From Haliotis asinina (taxonomy: Eukaryota > Mollusca > Gastropoda > Lepetellida > Haliotidae): a DNA stretch of 64,000 nt. The first letter of the stretch is position 1; the number at the start of each line of letters is the position of its first letter. A program made the translations under genes and the position numbers. The notes below the pieces were generated by a model that worked only from the letters and a program-made list of their open reading frames with translations, was not told the DNA's origin and made no database searches. Positions 11,601 to 23,500 of the stretch are shown in pieces. The stretch covers positions 5,335,501-5,399,500 of the forward strand of contig NC_090285.1 of the NCBI RefSeq assembly GCF_037392515.1, in the 5' to 3' direction.

Positions 11601-13501
11601 TTGTACATGGGGAATGTGTATACAGCTCACGTAAAATCTGCATTATAACACCGTGCGACGAAATCATTTCCACATTCATACAAAACACGGGGAGTAATCT
11701 GTAGTATGTCAGCCGTTTAAGAATAATTATATAATTCACTTTGATGCTAGATCTTCATGAAAAAGTGCGCAAAGGCAACGTAAGTACTTACCGAATAACT
11801 CCTCACAAATCCATCCCCCCACCCCACCCCCCCATCTCCTGTCACTGGGGCGTTATGTTGTCTAAACGCGTTTACCATAACACATTTTGACAGCTTGCCT
11901 GTTTCTATATCAATTTCATACATAAATAATGAGTTGCTTATCTTCTGAAATTGTAATCCACTCAGTTCGACACTGCTGAGAGTTCCGTATGCATTGGTCT
12001 TTATGCTTAGGTGTTCATAACTTACTACATTCCCCTCTCTATTTCAGGGCTTGTTGTTGGTGTTACCAAAAACACTAATTACTTCAGTTTCGGCAAATTT
12101 CTAATGCTAGGTATAACACTCAGTAATTCTATAATACCACACATATAAACATCCGAAATAGTTTGAGTTTCACATTACTTGCTGAAGAAAGATGAAATCA
12201 GACTTGATATAATTCATTGCTGATCAGGTAACATCAGAACTGTATACCATTAATACCATGATTTCAACGGTACCAGAAATATTTTGCCTGTGTACAGAAC
12301 GAAGGTGCATTTTCTCTGGATAATATTTTTGAAAAGTTCATACAAGATAAACTTAACAAACCATGAACTGAATAATTTTCTCAATGAAGTACACTATTTT
12401 GTGTTGGTGCTCACAAGTCTGATAAAAGTCCCATGACGAGAGTTCCGACCAGATTCCCAGCAAATCCTGCCATGTTCGAGTGGGTTCGTAGAGCAAGGTC
12501 GTCACAGACTATACTGAACTGAAGCAGGACAATAGAAAGTGATGTGATGAAAGTATGTATTATAAACAAAGAATAAAACGTAAGGACTAGATGTTTGTGC
12601 ACGTTTGTTTGTGTCTCATCAAAGATACCACCAGACAATCTCTCCAATGTGTAGATGGCTTCACAAAATATATTTCACCCAATGGAGAATGAGACCTAGG
12701 CAAGGGAACACTTTAACCACCTGTCTGTTCGAGGATTGGTCACATGATGTGTTATAAATAAACCAAGACACATCGCAAAATTTAGAACGAAACGTCTACA
12801 TATTCTCAGCCACAAAAGTTAGGAATCACGCATGCTTGGGGGGTAGGCTTTCAAAGTCAAGGCTGATCTGGAAAACAAATTAAAAATCAGGTACATGTAT
12901 AAACTTATTCCCTTTTGTTATCTTAAGCTTTAAGGTCTTAATCCTCACGGGTCTTTCGTGGAAGACAATATACAATATGGACAACCTGCAAATATCATTG
13001 ACACTTCCAAATGAAAATACATATAGTACCTTTTCCGTCAGTGTTGATTCATACGTGGACTTATCAAACACCCATGCGCTGCACGGAGTTGTCAGGTTGT
13101 TTGGTTGACTGCCATTTTGAGGGTACTGGTACATTTTACAGGAGGAGAGCACCTGCTTGTCTCTGTCTGTCTCCCAGGGGATGGACATGTTGATGAGGGA
13201 AGAGTGATGCGCATCCTGCACGTGATAGGTGTCGTTAACTCCAAGGAAGCACCTGTATAATTACAGTGGGATAACTGGGTATACATGTAACTATTTAAAT
13301 CACTTCGTGTAACGGATCCTCGGTGGAGTGAAATATTAAATAAAATATATGTACTTACCTGTGATCAGGTATATCTAGGTGGAATATTACGGCAAGCGAC
13401 TGCATGGAACCAAAAAACGGGGGTATACATATCAATAGGTACAGTCTCTTTTGATACCATCCAAAATCCCCCAGATGCGCTAGAACCTCGTCAAACTTCA
13501 T
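5630..13501 (-). CDS. SLC22-like organic ion transporter, gene A (10 exons, 556 aa)
   Basis: Exons on the minus strand: 13501-13359, 13252-13030, 12518-12415, 11581-11427, 11200-11032, 10506-10294, 9448-9222, 9111-8930, 7772-7621, 5732-5630. All junctions are GT-AG and the frame stays open to TAG. The product is a 12-TM major facilitator of the plasma membrane. Exon 2 (residues 48-122) is the glycosylated TM1-TM2 loop. The MFS signature GLLSDFFGRRP lies near 152-162, ESPRWL at 269-274, LDRLGRK at 379-385, [11 protein letters not shown] near 441-451, and the SLC22-typical paired LPET motifs at 503 and 511. Length matches the family (about 550 aa). Within SLC22 it resembles organic cation/carnitine-type members, but the substrate is not predictable. 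The start codon is conserved among the paralogs. Intron 1 is only 106 bp; introns 5, 6 and 9 carry repeats. Confidence 0.93.
6480..6770 (-). mobile_element. LINE ORF2 C-terminal remnant in intron 9 of gene A
   Basis: The minus strand reads [12 protein letters not shown]...[14 protein letters not shown]...FCLTV, then a NFLREVD end. This matches the 'gHtR.Th.YLl....pp.C..C....tv.HiLl.C' tail of jockey/CR1-group LINEs. It has a frame break in the zinc-knuckle region and no upstream RT, so it is a 5'-truncated dead copy. Confidence 0.65.
7180..7420 (+). mobile_element. Tc1/mariner transposase remnant in intron 9 of gene A
   Basis: The plus strand encodes [20 protein letters not shown] followed by IRPYLPPH. 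This corresponds to the Tc1 transposase core 'GSVMVWGGIS...l..idGnl....Y...VL.P...P'. Only this central block is recognisable; neither the HTH region nor terminal inverted repeats are seen. Confidence 0.7.
7773..8929. other. Intron 8 of gene A; no embedded gene seen
   Basis: Holds a short CpG-rich patch (about 8090-8190) and a T-run followed by a G-run (about 8850-8876). The patch may be part of a non-autonomous element, but I could not define its ends. Confidence 0.35.
9835..10170 (-). mobile_element. Decayed abalone-type SINE in intron 6 of gene A
   Basis: Minus-strand match to the repeat seen intact at 58795-59067. The tail side is at about 9865-9900 (gccgcattgtactgcaac), the 'ctgacttggttgacgcatgtc' equivalent near 9935-9965, and the head near 10080-10140. 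It is split by a MITE at 9973-10071. A similarly placed copy lies in intron 6 of gene C. Confidence 0.55.
9973..10071. mobile_element. ~100-bp MITE nested in the SINE remnant
   Basis: The ends are inverted repeats of about 26 bp: tagatttttgaaactctctt... at 9973-9998 and ...gcgagcttcggaaatcta at 10046-10071, with about five mismatches. A second internal hairpin (agctgagagagtcttaag) lies inside. No coding capacity. Confidence 0.6.
10700..11031 (-). repeat. ~30-bp minisatellite abutting the exon 5 donor of gene A
   Basis: About eleven diverged units resembling gtcagtggacaacataccat on the plus strand run up to the exon 5/intron 5 boundary at 11032. On the transcribed strand each unit starts with a TG|GTATGTTGTCC-like string, which resembles the real donor (TG|GTACGTTGTC). 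The array therefore appears to have grown from the splice donor itself. Gene C has a shorter version at the same place; gene D has none. Confidence 0.8.
12660..12735 (-). mobile_element. tRNA-derived SINE remnant in intron 2 of gene A
   Basis: The minus strand reads like the tRNA-type SINE head (GGTGGTTAAAGTGTTCCCTT ... GGTCTCATTCTCC), followed by a GGGTGAA...TGTGAAGCC body. Box A- and box B-like stretches are decayed. A counterpart occurs in intron 2 of gene C. Confidence 0.5.
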
Positions 13502-16500
13502 TCTGCCTTCAAAGTAATTCTACTCTCTAGTTACAGGAAGTTACATGTTGTCGTCCAGTTCCGCGGTATTGTAACACCCGCTCACTCAGCACTTGAGACA
13601 ACACAAGTGTGTCAACAAATTAAAGAAGGATAGTCTTGAATGCTGAAAGTACAATTTGTACGGCAGGACGGAGGACTTGCACACAACCTACAGTCCGACA
13701 GAAGCACCCTGGGGAAGGTTGCGAAGTGATGCTGACACTTAGGCAGTGGGTAGCTGTAGTAATTGATGACGTCTTCCCACCTGGTGTCTGCCGTCTCTGT
13801 CCTATTTTCCTGTCAAGCCTACTTTTAAAGGCAGATGAACGACTAGCAATCTGAAACGCTCTGCAGTTCCCACGAACATAATTTGCATAGCTGGCTATAT
13901 TTTGACGAGCTTGACGTATATCCGACATGTTTGTACATCAACTGAGTTACATACGCCCATTCTCCACCAGAAACCTTTTTCCAGTACTGTATTTGAAATC
14001 GCATAATACACAAAAACTCAACGATTGCTTATGATTGTGGAAACATTTTTTCAGCTTTATTCAGTTGGTCTCCTTTAGGCTTTTTCGCCACAAAGAGGAA
14101 ATGTTGACAATAAAGGTTCTGGAAACAGGAGACATCCAGTAACAACTATAATCATCTTTGTTTGAATTTATTCCCCTTGTGCTGGACAGCTTAATACGTG
14201 ACGTGCTACCACTTGACCATTAGACGCATGGTAAATATATATGAAATCTAAAGAGATGTTTGTGGCTTAAAAGGGCCATCCTCGATTCAGTGGCAATATA
14301 AGACTTCTCGATATCGGTTTGTTTTGTCTTTCAATGCCATGTGACTGTACCGATGTGTATAACTTGTCAAAAAGTGGAAGATGGTTGATAATGAAAACAA
14401 TGATAGTTTAGACCTAATTGGTGAGAGGTTAAAATCCAGAGAGTATCCCGGGAAGATATTTCACCCAAATGAGATCCTCTTCCTGTCGATCAACATGCGC
14501 ATCATAGTCATTGATTTCTCAGTCTTGGACAGCCTTTAGAAGAGCCATCAAAACTGTTACGGTCAGGTCAGGTAAATGGATTGAACATCTTGTTGACACT
14601 CTTTACAACGTATTGGAACAGAACAGAGTAATTTCAGTAATTTAATACAGACGATGTACAAATGGACACAATAAACAATGTGGGTTTTTTTCGATCTATG
14701 CTATATCCTTTTGCTGGTTCAAGAAGACAAAGTTTTCCGTTGGCAGTTCTCCATTTCGACATAGGTGATTTTAGTATGCCGCGCATTTTAGGAACCGCGC
14801 ATTTCATCTTAGTACATTTCCCGAGAACAGAAAAACGGAGCATTAAGAAAAAAACCCTAAGAAACAACTAACACATAACATGCAGCCAGGCATGTATCAT
14901 ATTATAATATCATATTACAGTCGGGCTGTGGTCTTGAAATCTTCTACTTGGACTTTCATCCTCATTCTCATCTTCAATTATGTACGGTAACTTTGATGCA
15001 AACTTGTAGCAGAAGATCCTTGGCCGGTTGAAGTTGTGAGTCAGTGGAAATATATTACAAGGATCTTCAGGGAAGAGTCCATTCATTCAAAGGAAACCTA
15101 CTATTTCCATGGAAGTTTTTTTTATATTTATTGGTTATCTAGATCAATATAAACATTCAAATTGGATGCAGTCATCTGTTTGTTTCTATTAAAGAATACT
15201 AAATTAAAATACTGCAAAAATTAAATCTTATCCAACACCATATTACATGATGACATCGAATGTTAGGTATAATGTAATTGTATCATACCACAAAGTGTTG
15301 CGCCAACTGTTGAACTGTAGCTATTTCAGCAGATACTCCCTGTATGCTGGTTTTCTAAATATATCACGTATTTCTAAATATATCACCCGCATACTTAAGG
15401 AGGCCACCTGCCAGGTGCACCCGTACCACATCAACATGTTCATCTTCCCGTAAACAGGTGTTTGTCTTCCTGTACCATGTACCAATAAGCTAAACAAAGC
15501 ACCTAAAAAGCACCATGTATTCCAGTAACCTGTCAACTCCGTGCAGCGTATTGATGTTTGATCGGCCAAATCTAACTGTAGAGGTATAATGACAGTTACG
15601 TGCTGTGTGCACTCATCAAAATTAGAACCTTGTCACCCACATGTACCGTATAAATTGTGAAGGAGGTAATTCTGCTTAGTGTTTGGTTGTGCTATACACA
15701 CGACAGTGGCATGCAGGCCGTTTAACATGGTCATAAATTTGGTCCTAAAGCTTGAAAAATGCATCAAGCACAACAATCACAATATCACGAGTCAGGTGAT
15801 CATCTTATTTACTGAACAGGAAAACACACCAAAGCTGTCATTTTAATAAAAAGACAGATACACAAGTCATGCCACAGATAACCCCAAAACTTGACAGCAG
15901 TTGAACAAGCCGTGTGCTACGTCAGGCAACCTGAACTCTGAATACACGTGTGTGACAGTCACCATGCAGTTACCCAAGTTCTGTGACGTCACACCCGCAA
16001 AAGGTTAAAATAAGGTGACGTCGTCGCTGCAACATACTGTTGACCTCACACCTCACTAGAAGACAGTTGTTCAGAGGTACAGTGTAAGCACAGACCGTCA
16101 GGTACACTAGGCAGACAGCCAAACGCATGATCTACCTTCACGTTGCAATATAGTTTCAACGCAGAAGTGACATGTTCGAAGAGAGGCAATGGAAGAGGAT
16201 TGTTTTCAGTGGTGGTTCACACACTGCGCTCTGGAAGGGCGCAGGTGTGACACAGGTACGAGGGAACGTCACGCACTACTAGTAGTGTGCAGCAGGGAGG
16301 GGAACATTTTGTGCCAACAGTCGATCTCAGTTAATTGTCGTTAGGGTAAATCGTGCCGCCATAATATATCGGTATTTTGACCCCCGTCTGACAATTAATG
16401 CATGATTAGATAAACAATTTACCATGCCTATCAACAATGACAGGTTGCAGTAAATGGCCCCCGCTTGGTGCATTGGGCACCATGCAGCTTTGATAGAGGG

Positions 16501-17225
16501 CAGTCATGTGACCTGCTTCTACACCATCAGGACAACATCTGTCATAATGCATCTGGCAGGTACGACAAGGTGTTTAAGCCAACATCAGAGAAAGTGCTGG
16601 AAGTGACCAAAAAGAGATAAACAGCATACATTTAACCTGTGTCATAGCGCACATGCAGACAATGTACCAATGTACTGCAACCAGTGTAGTGTTACCTACC
16701 AGGTACAAATGTTCTAGACAAGCATAGCATATATTACGTATTTTGTATCAGGATCTGTAGGATTACCTAGGTTAAATATTTTAGCATTTAAGTCAATAAT
16801 GCCGACGCATTCACTCATTTTATTATTCTTAGTCAAAGAGCAGTGTCAAGGATATTCCTATTGATATCAAAGTGGCATCTGGTGGATAAACAACCTGTAA
16901 CCTACATGTACAAATTGTTTCATAATGAATTCTGCTGGGAAGCCCCGGACCATACATAGTAGCCTATCAGAACCATTCATTGTAGTCTATCGTAACAAGT
17001 GCATGTTCTTGAACGTTATCAGTGATTTGACCTGGGCATGGTGTGTCGAGACCCTGATAGCAAACATTGTGTCTTAATAGATGAGATGTGTAACCATATC
17101 CAGCTCAAGCTAAGTGTGTGGATTGAAGGAAACGTTTCTACACCCACTGACGGTGGATTACAGTACCTATTGCTAATACCTCAATTTGGGGACGGTTCAT
17201 ATCATTTGATCTGCTTGTTCTGACG
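13502..17225. other. Divergent spacer between genes A (minus) and B (plus)
   Basis: No SLC22 exon or transposase is recognisable in this 3.7 kb. The open frames at 13620-13928 and 14634-14871 lack any domain I know. It probably contains the promoters of both genes and perhaps non-coding 5' exons, but none can be placed with certainty. Confidence 0.45.
15984..16025. promoter_or_regulatory. Possible CRE-type sites upstream of gene B
   Basis: A perfect TGACGTCA palindrome at 15984-15991 and a second TGACGTCG at about 16016-16023 lie about 1.2 kb upstream of the gene B start codon. TGACGTCA is the known CREB/ATF target. A role here is inference; a non-coding first exon between them and 17226 would be required. 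Confidence 0.25.
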
Positions 17226-17497
17226 ATGAAGTTCGATGATATCCTGGCCCACGTGGGCGAGTTCGGACCATACCAGAGGCGTATGTACGTCCTCGTGTGC
17301 GTCCCCGCCATCTTTGCTGCTATTCAGGCTATGGTTCCTCTATTTCTCTTGGATATCCCAAAACACAGGTACTGTCTTTATTTGGCCGCAGTGAGTTTTT
17401 AGAGGTAACTGTGCAAATAAAAGGAATTACGTAATGCTACAAAGTTGTAAATGCTCCGGTGGAAACAATCATTAAATATGATCTATCTATCTATCTA

Positions 17498-17532
<35 letters not shown>

Positions 17533-20500
17533 TTCTGTGAAATTCATTCTTATCTTATGTTATCGTCGTATATATAACTCTTGAAGTATCGTTACACAGG
17601 AGCACAGGGGCATCACGTGATCATACAACATAATGTCTATATAGGAGCCAAATACACAAAGAAGCCGTAGAGGCAGCATAGATGACACTACAGCATGTCA
17701 CCAATCGTTTTAAACTGAATTCAAAAGTTAAAAATCTAAATTTATCAAACATGTGTAGACACTTAAGGATTTAAACTCAGAGATTAGTGACATGTATCCA
17801 ACATGCATGCACGTAGTGTACGTGCTACGTTCCTTGACATCCTTGGTTTCCGACCCACAATACTGTCACTTTGGAAAGCTCAACCCCTGTGCTTGCGATC
17901 GTTTAAATTATTAAATGGCGATTGAAACGCAAAGCATACCAAGAGGCCATTGGGATGGTCCTTGGGGGAATGTCTCAACGACAAGTGGCTGTACATTTCC
18001 ACTGCCACCGGAGCACCATTTCTGCAGTGGTCAGACGCTACCAGAACACAAATGACGTCATCGATTGGTCACGTTCTGGACGTTCACGTGTAACAATGAC
18101 AAGACAGGACAGTTGGATAAGTGAAACCCATCTTCGCCACAGGTTTCAGACCGCCCGGACCATCCCAGGACTTCGTCGTATTCACCCCAACACAGTTCGA
18201 CAACGTTTACGTCATCACGGAATCAGACGACGACGTCCCGTCGTACGACCTATCCTGACAACAACGTCATCGACAAGCTCGCCGAATGTGGTGCCGAAAT
18301 CATGTCCGCAGACCCTTGTTTCGGTGGAGAAATGTTGTTTTCACAGATGAGTCCAGGTTTAACATTTCACGTTAGTGATGGACGTCAACATGCCTATAGA
18401 CGCGTGGGAGAACGTTATGCACAGTGTCTCGGAGAGGAATCGCTTTGGTGGTGATTCCGTGATGATATGGGGTTGAATAACACCACAACGTTGACATACT
18501 GCCTTGGCCTGTAAATTCACCGGGTCTCTCCCAGATAGAGCATGTTTGGGACGAGATGAATCGACGTCTACGCCGTCTTCCTCATCTGCCAGATAACGTC
18601 GTGACCTTTCAGCAGAACTTGAGGGAATGTGGCGTGACATCCCACAAGCCTTCCTTGCACGTTTGATAGGCTCTATGCGTTGTCGATGCACTGCTGTTCT
18701 CAATGCCGATGGTGGATATACCCGTTATTGAGCTTTTGACCCCTGTCCCGCTTGTGGACTCGTGACGTCAATGTGATTGACTTTTCAGCTGAAAATTGAT
18801 TTAAAGTTTATATCTACCTTTGACATTGTTATCGTAGTTATCAACTGGGATAATAATTTGGCAATGCACGGTTTCTTTATGTGGCTAGTACAGAATACGA
18901 TTAATGATTTTAAGACAATGCTTTGTGTTTGTTGGTGTCACACCGAACTTCATTAACAGGATTCGGGTCAAGTTAATGTTTCAACTTGGAATATATATGC
19001 GTAAATAGATTTCATTGGTCATAGCCTATATCATATCATGTCATATCATGTCTCATATGTGATGTCATATCAATGGATCGCTGATATGGTGGTTTAGTGA
19101 AAAATGTTCTGATCTCCTTACAGATGTGCCATCTCCCCAAACGATACATTCCACAGCCAGGGAGAGAGTCACGCCAGGCTTGTGAACCAGTCAGTCCCTT
19201 ACGTCAAAGAAGAGGGTAAATTAACTCTTTCATCATGCCTCCGATACAAGACTCCCATGAACGACAGTGGCGATAGCAACGACACTGAGCCGTGCAGCCG
19301 ATGGGTCTACGACACTTCAGATATCCAGGAGAATATTATAACGGAGGTACACAGTAAATGGCATTCCTTATGTATCGACCTTCACTCCCATGAATGGTTT
19401 ATTTGATATGCATGGGTCAAAAGGGATGCAATTACAATCTGTATGTCTTATGTAGTCACGTTGGGAACGAGCAAGCAAGCTTTTGTTTCTTGGCTACTTC
19501 TTGCCTCTTCATTAGGTCCATTCACTCAGACATGTCGTGTTATAAATATTAAAGAAGTTGTAAATTCATAACATTCGTTGTCATATATCTATGGATCACC
19601 AACACCTGAAGGGATATCACCATACTAGGGACCATGGGGACTTAAAGTGCTTATGCTACCTGCAAGGCCCATAGCTGGATTTACATCATCCTTCAGCCGA
19701 TGGCGATTGTGGTCAAATTTAGCTAAAATTAAAATGACATAACTGCTAAAAGTGATGGTAAAATTGAATTCCCTTTGAATTTAACAAGGAGGAAATACGT
19801 ACTCTTAAGTTTGATATACATTCCACTTGACCTTGTCAAAATCGAGGTGAAAGGTCTCATCCTTCGGATAGGGTAGTATCAGATGCCGTTGGAAAGTGGT
19901 CACTTCCAGAGAGGTCGTCATAGACTGATCATGCAAATTCACCCAGTAGGTCTGGATCTGAAGTTGATAGTGCCCATGACAGGATGTAACATTCGATCTG
20001 GTGAATATATCTACCTAACCTTGTTAGGTTCTGTTGCACGACTTATGCGACGGATATACGATGGGTATCAAAATCAATAACTCTGAAATTTGTATCCAAA
20101 TTTCAGTTCAATATCGTCTGTGACAAGCGTATTCTTCGGGCGGATTCCAACATGGCTGTGTCTGCAGGAAGTCTTGTTGGCGCATTTGTTATGGGATTCG
20201 TGTCTGATCGGTGAGTTTCCATTTTCTTGACATGTCGTCCATTGAACAATCTGGACAGAGAAGGTCTTCAGAGGCCCATGTTTGTCGTAAGAGGCGACTA
20301 ACGTGACATCAAGTTTTAATTGAGTTGCAACTCGCCATCCTCACTCTGAAGACAAAGCTTAGAACTGGTCTTCAGCAACCCATGCTTGTCGAAAGAGACG
20401 ACCAATGGAATAGGGCGGCCAGGGTCGTCAACGTAACTGACTTAATCATATACCAATAACTGTCTGCTTCGTTCAAAATGATAAGGATGAATCACAACCT

Positions 20501-23500
20501 AACTCGAAATTGGTAGATGCTGAAACATTCAACTCAACGCAGAATGTAATGAAAACATCAGACCAACTACAGAAAAAAGTTTCATAACGTTTGTGTCAAA
20601 ATTAGAAAAGTTACTCCGCAAACTGTCATCGTTTTGTTTTGATTTTCGGGTGATGTTTTACAAGGACTATTGCAGGAACAACAATGGGTTTTCTGTCTGA
20701 CTGTTCAGTCGTCTTCAAGGCGAAATCCAAAGTTAACAGAATTGGGAAATGAATGGGAACGTTAATGACATAATAAAGCGCACCAAAGCAAAACTAATCT
20801 ATACGGAACACCAGTATATCAAAGCTCATGTCCATGGACCTTTACGGTTACTGCCTTACCATTGCGATCTCATCCAATACCATTTATCTGTGGTAACATA
20901 AAATCTGGTGTGGGTGTAAACAACGGCACGTTCAAACTTTCGGACGTTCAAAACGAAGTTCCCTACACACTGACATAAGTGATAATAACACAAGCAATCT
21001 GGCAAAAGTGTGTACAGAACGTTGAACATGAACCAGAGAATCACTACTGGAGAAAACGTGGTTCACAACATGCCACCATTCACACAGCCATCATAAGTAT
21101 ACAACCAGCGAGTAGTGAAAGTGAATCAGGCATTTCCTCAAATTCCAGTCTGAAAATGATTGATACAACCCCTAAATACATCCTAACTGCACGTGCTTCC
21201 CGCCGTGAAAGTTGTTCCTGCAACAGTACCATTTTTACTCTGCCATCGGAAAAAGCAAAATCAAAACAAATTGATGATTGTTTGTTGAATAACGTTACTG
21301 ATTTTGAGACAAACGTTATGAAACTTTTTCCTAGAGTTGTCTGGTGTTTTCATTAGTTATCAGTTTGACCCAAACAAACTGCAGCTGGAATATTGTTGAG
21401 TGAGGTGTCAAAGATCAAACAAACAACACAAATACTCATTATCGCAGTAAGAGGTTTGTTTTCTTTCAGTATTGGACGTAAAATAACATTTTTCATCAGC
21501 GTCGGACTGCAGGCGATTTCGGCTATTGTGACATCATTCAGTCCCAACATTTACGTGTTCATCGTCATCCGTGCTATCAACGGTCTCTCCGCCATGTCTC
21601 TGTTCATGATTGCATTCGTGCTTGGTAAGTGCACTTGGCGACTGATTGTTGCTTGATGCCGAATGAAGTCAATGAGTCAATATATGCAAACAGCGCAACA
21701 CTGCATTTCAAGAACAAGACTTTCTTCGTGGTTAAGAACCAGTAAATCGGACAAGCTTACATTCTGGAAAATAATGTGGATCAAACCAAACGCTGGATAG
21801 CAACGAGCTGGAGAGTGGATCTTTTAAACACATTCCAAACCTTTGTGCGTCTATATTTTCAATACCATTTCAGGATTAGTAGGTCTTGCAAACATATTCC
21901 AAACTATCCGCGTCTCCATCGATCAAACAATTACCAATCAGCAAATAGAGAACTTTAATTTCTTCTTGTGTTCCTATTGCTCATGCATATTCAACAAAAT
22001 GAAACAGAAATGATGCATGTGTTTATTCATATCTGTGTAGTATTTAGGCTACCGACAGGATCTGAGGAAACAGTTTGTAAAGAACCAGAAACGCATTTAC
22101 ACATGGACATTATACTAGACAATATGCGTCTCCAACATTTCATACCGGAAACTGAACTTCTTGCCTTCCTGTTGCTCCAGTCGGTTTACCAAAATGAAAC
22201 AAAAACATGCATGAGTTTTCATATCTGTACATTATTTAGGTTTTCAGGAAACAGATTGTTTATAACCTAATACATTCAGAAGCACATTTACACATGAATG
22301 ATTATGTAATTTTTTTTGGTCCAATATGTTTCCGAAAATGAAACAAAAATATGCTGACTGCGCATATCTGTCAGTAGCATTCCAGCTACTGACAGATTGG
22401 GAGGAAACAATTTGTTAACCAATACAATCGGAAACGTATTAAGACCGGGTTAAACTTGATCTTCAGTGAATTGTGTTGTTTCAAGATGCTACTAAGGGGC
22501 TTGAATGGTCAGGGTCGCTGACTTGGTTGACATATGTCATCGTAAATAGAGAAAGTTTCTCTTCTTAAATAATGAAACAAAAACATGCAAATTGACATAT
22601 CTCTTAATAATGTAGATAACTGACAGTTTATGAGGAAACAGTTTGTGAACAAACAATACAATCAGAAACTCATTAACACGTGAATATGTAACATTATTCG
22701 AGATACTATGCTACGTTCTCTCCTGCTTTAAGGTCTTGAGATGGTTGGACCATCCAAGCGGGTGTTGGCCGGGGTAGGTGTCCAGCTGTTTTGGAGTGTG
22801 GGCATGTTTATCCTGGGGGTGGTTGCGTACGCCCTCCGCTACTGGAAGACATTACAGCTCGTCATCTCAGTGCCTTCCGTTCTCCTCTTTGGATTTTGGT
22901 GGTTCGTGTACTTCTGATGATCATTTATTTCCGAATTCAGACCAAATCCAAATTTACAGAAGCAGACGGAACGACGCTGAAGTACTGAGTTCTAAATTTT
23001 GTTAGTACACAGTCGGAATATATATGTAACATAAAGTACAGTTAAAGAGGACATTATCTGTTATTTCAGGGCATGTAATATCTACATACCTTTTCAAACA
23101 ACTGTTATAGTAACAACTGATTGGTTATATGCAGACACTGAATGTTATGAATATATAACTTATAACATATGTTACAAATGTCTTACATGTTTTAGTCACC
23201 ATGTGGCGGAAATACTGCCGTTGTGCTTAAACTAATACATTCCCACACTCACTATGCTTAATGTTACTTTTTAAGGCTGATTCCAGAGTCCTCAAGATGG
23301 TTGCTGTCACGTGGTCGGAAAGCGGAAGCGGAAGTCATCATTCAGAAAGCGGCAGAGATAAACGGAGTAGAACTTCCGGCCTCCATGTTGGCTGAGCTGA
23401 CCGTCGATGAGGGAGACCGGGGAAAGTTTACTCAGCTGTTCACCTCAAGTGTCATCAGAAACAGAACCTTAATCATCTTCTTCAACTGGCATGTAGTATA

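Noticed and set aside
13620-13928. 102-residue minus-strand open frame in the A/B spacer
   Set aside because: No domain, no repeat partner in the window, no splice context; length is within chance for this base composition.
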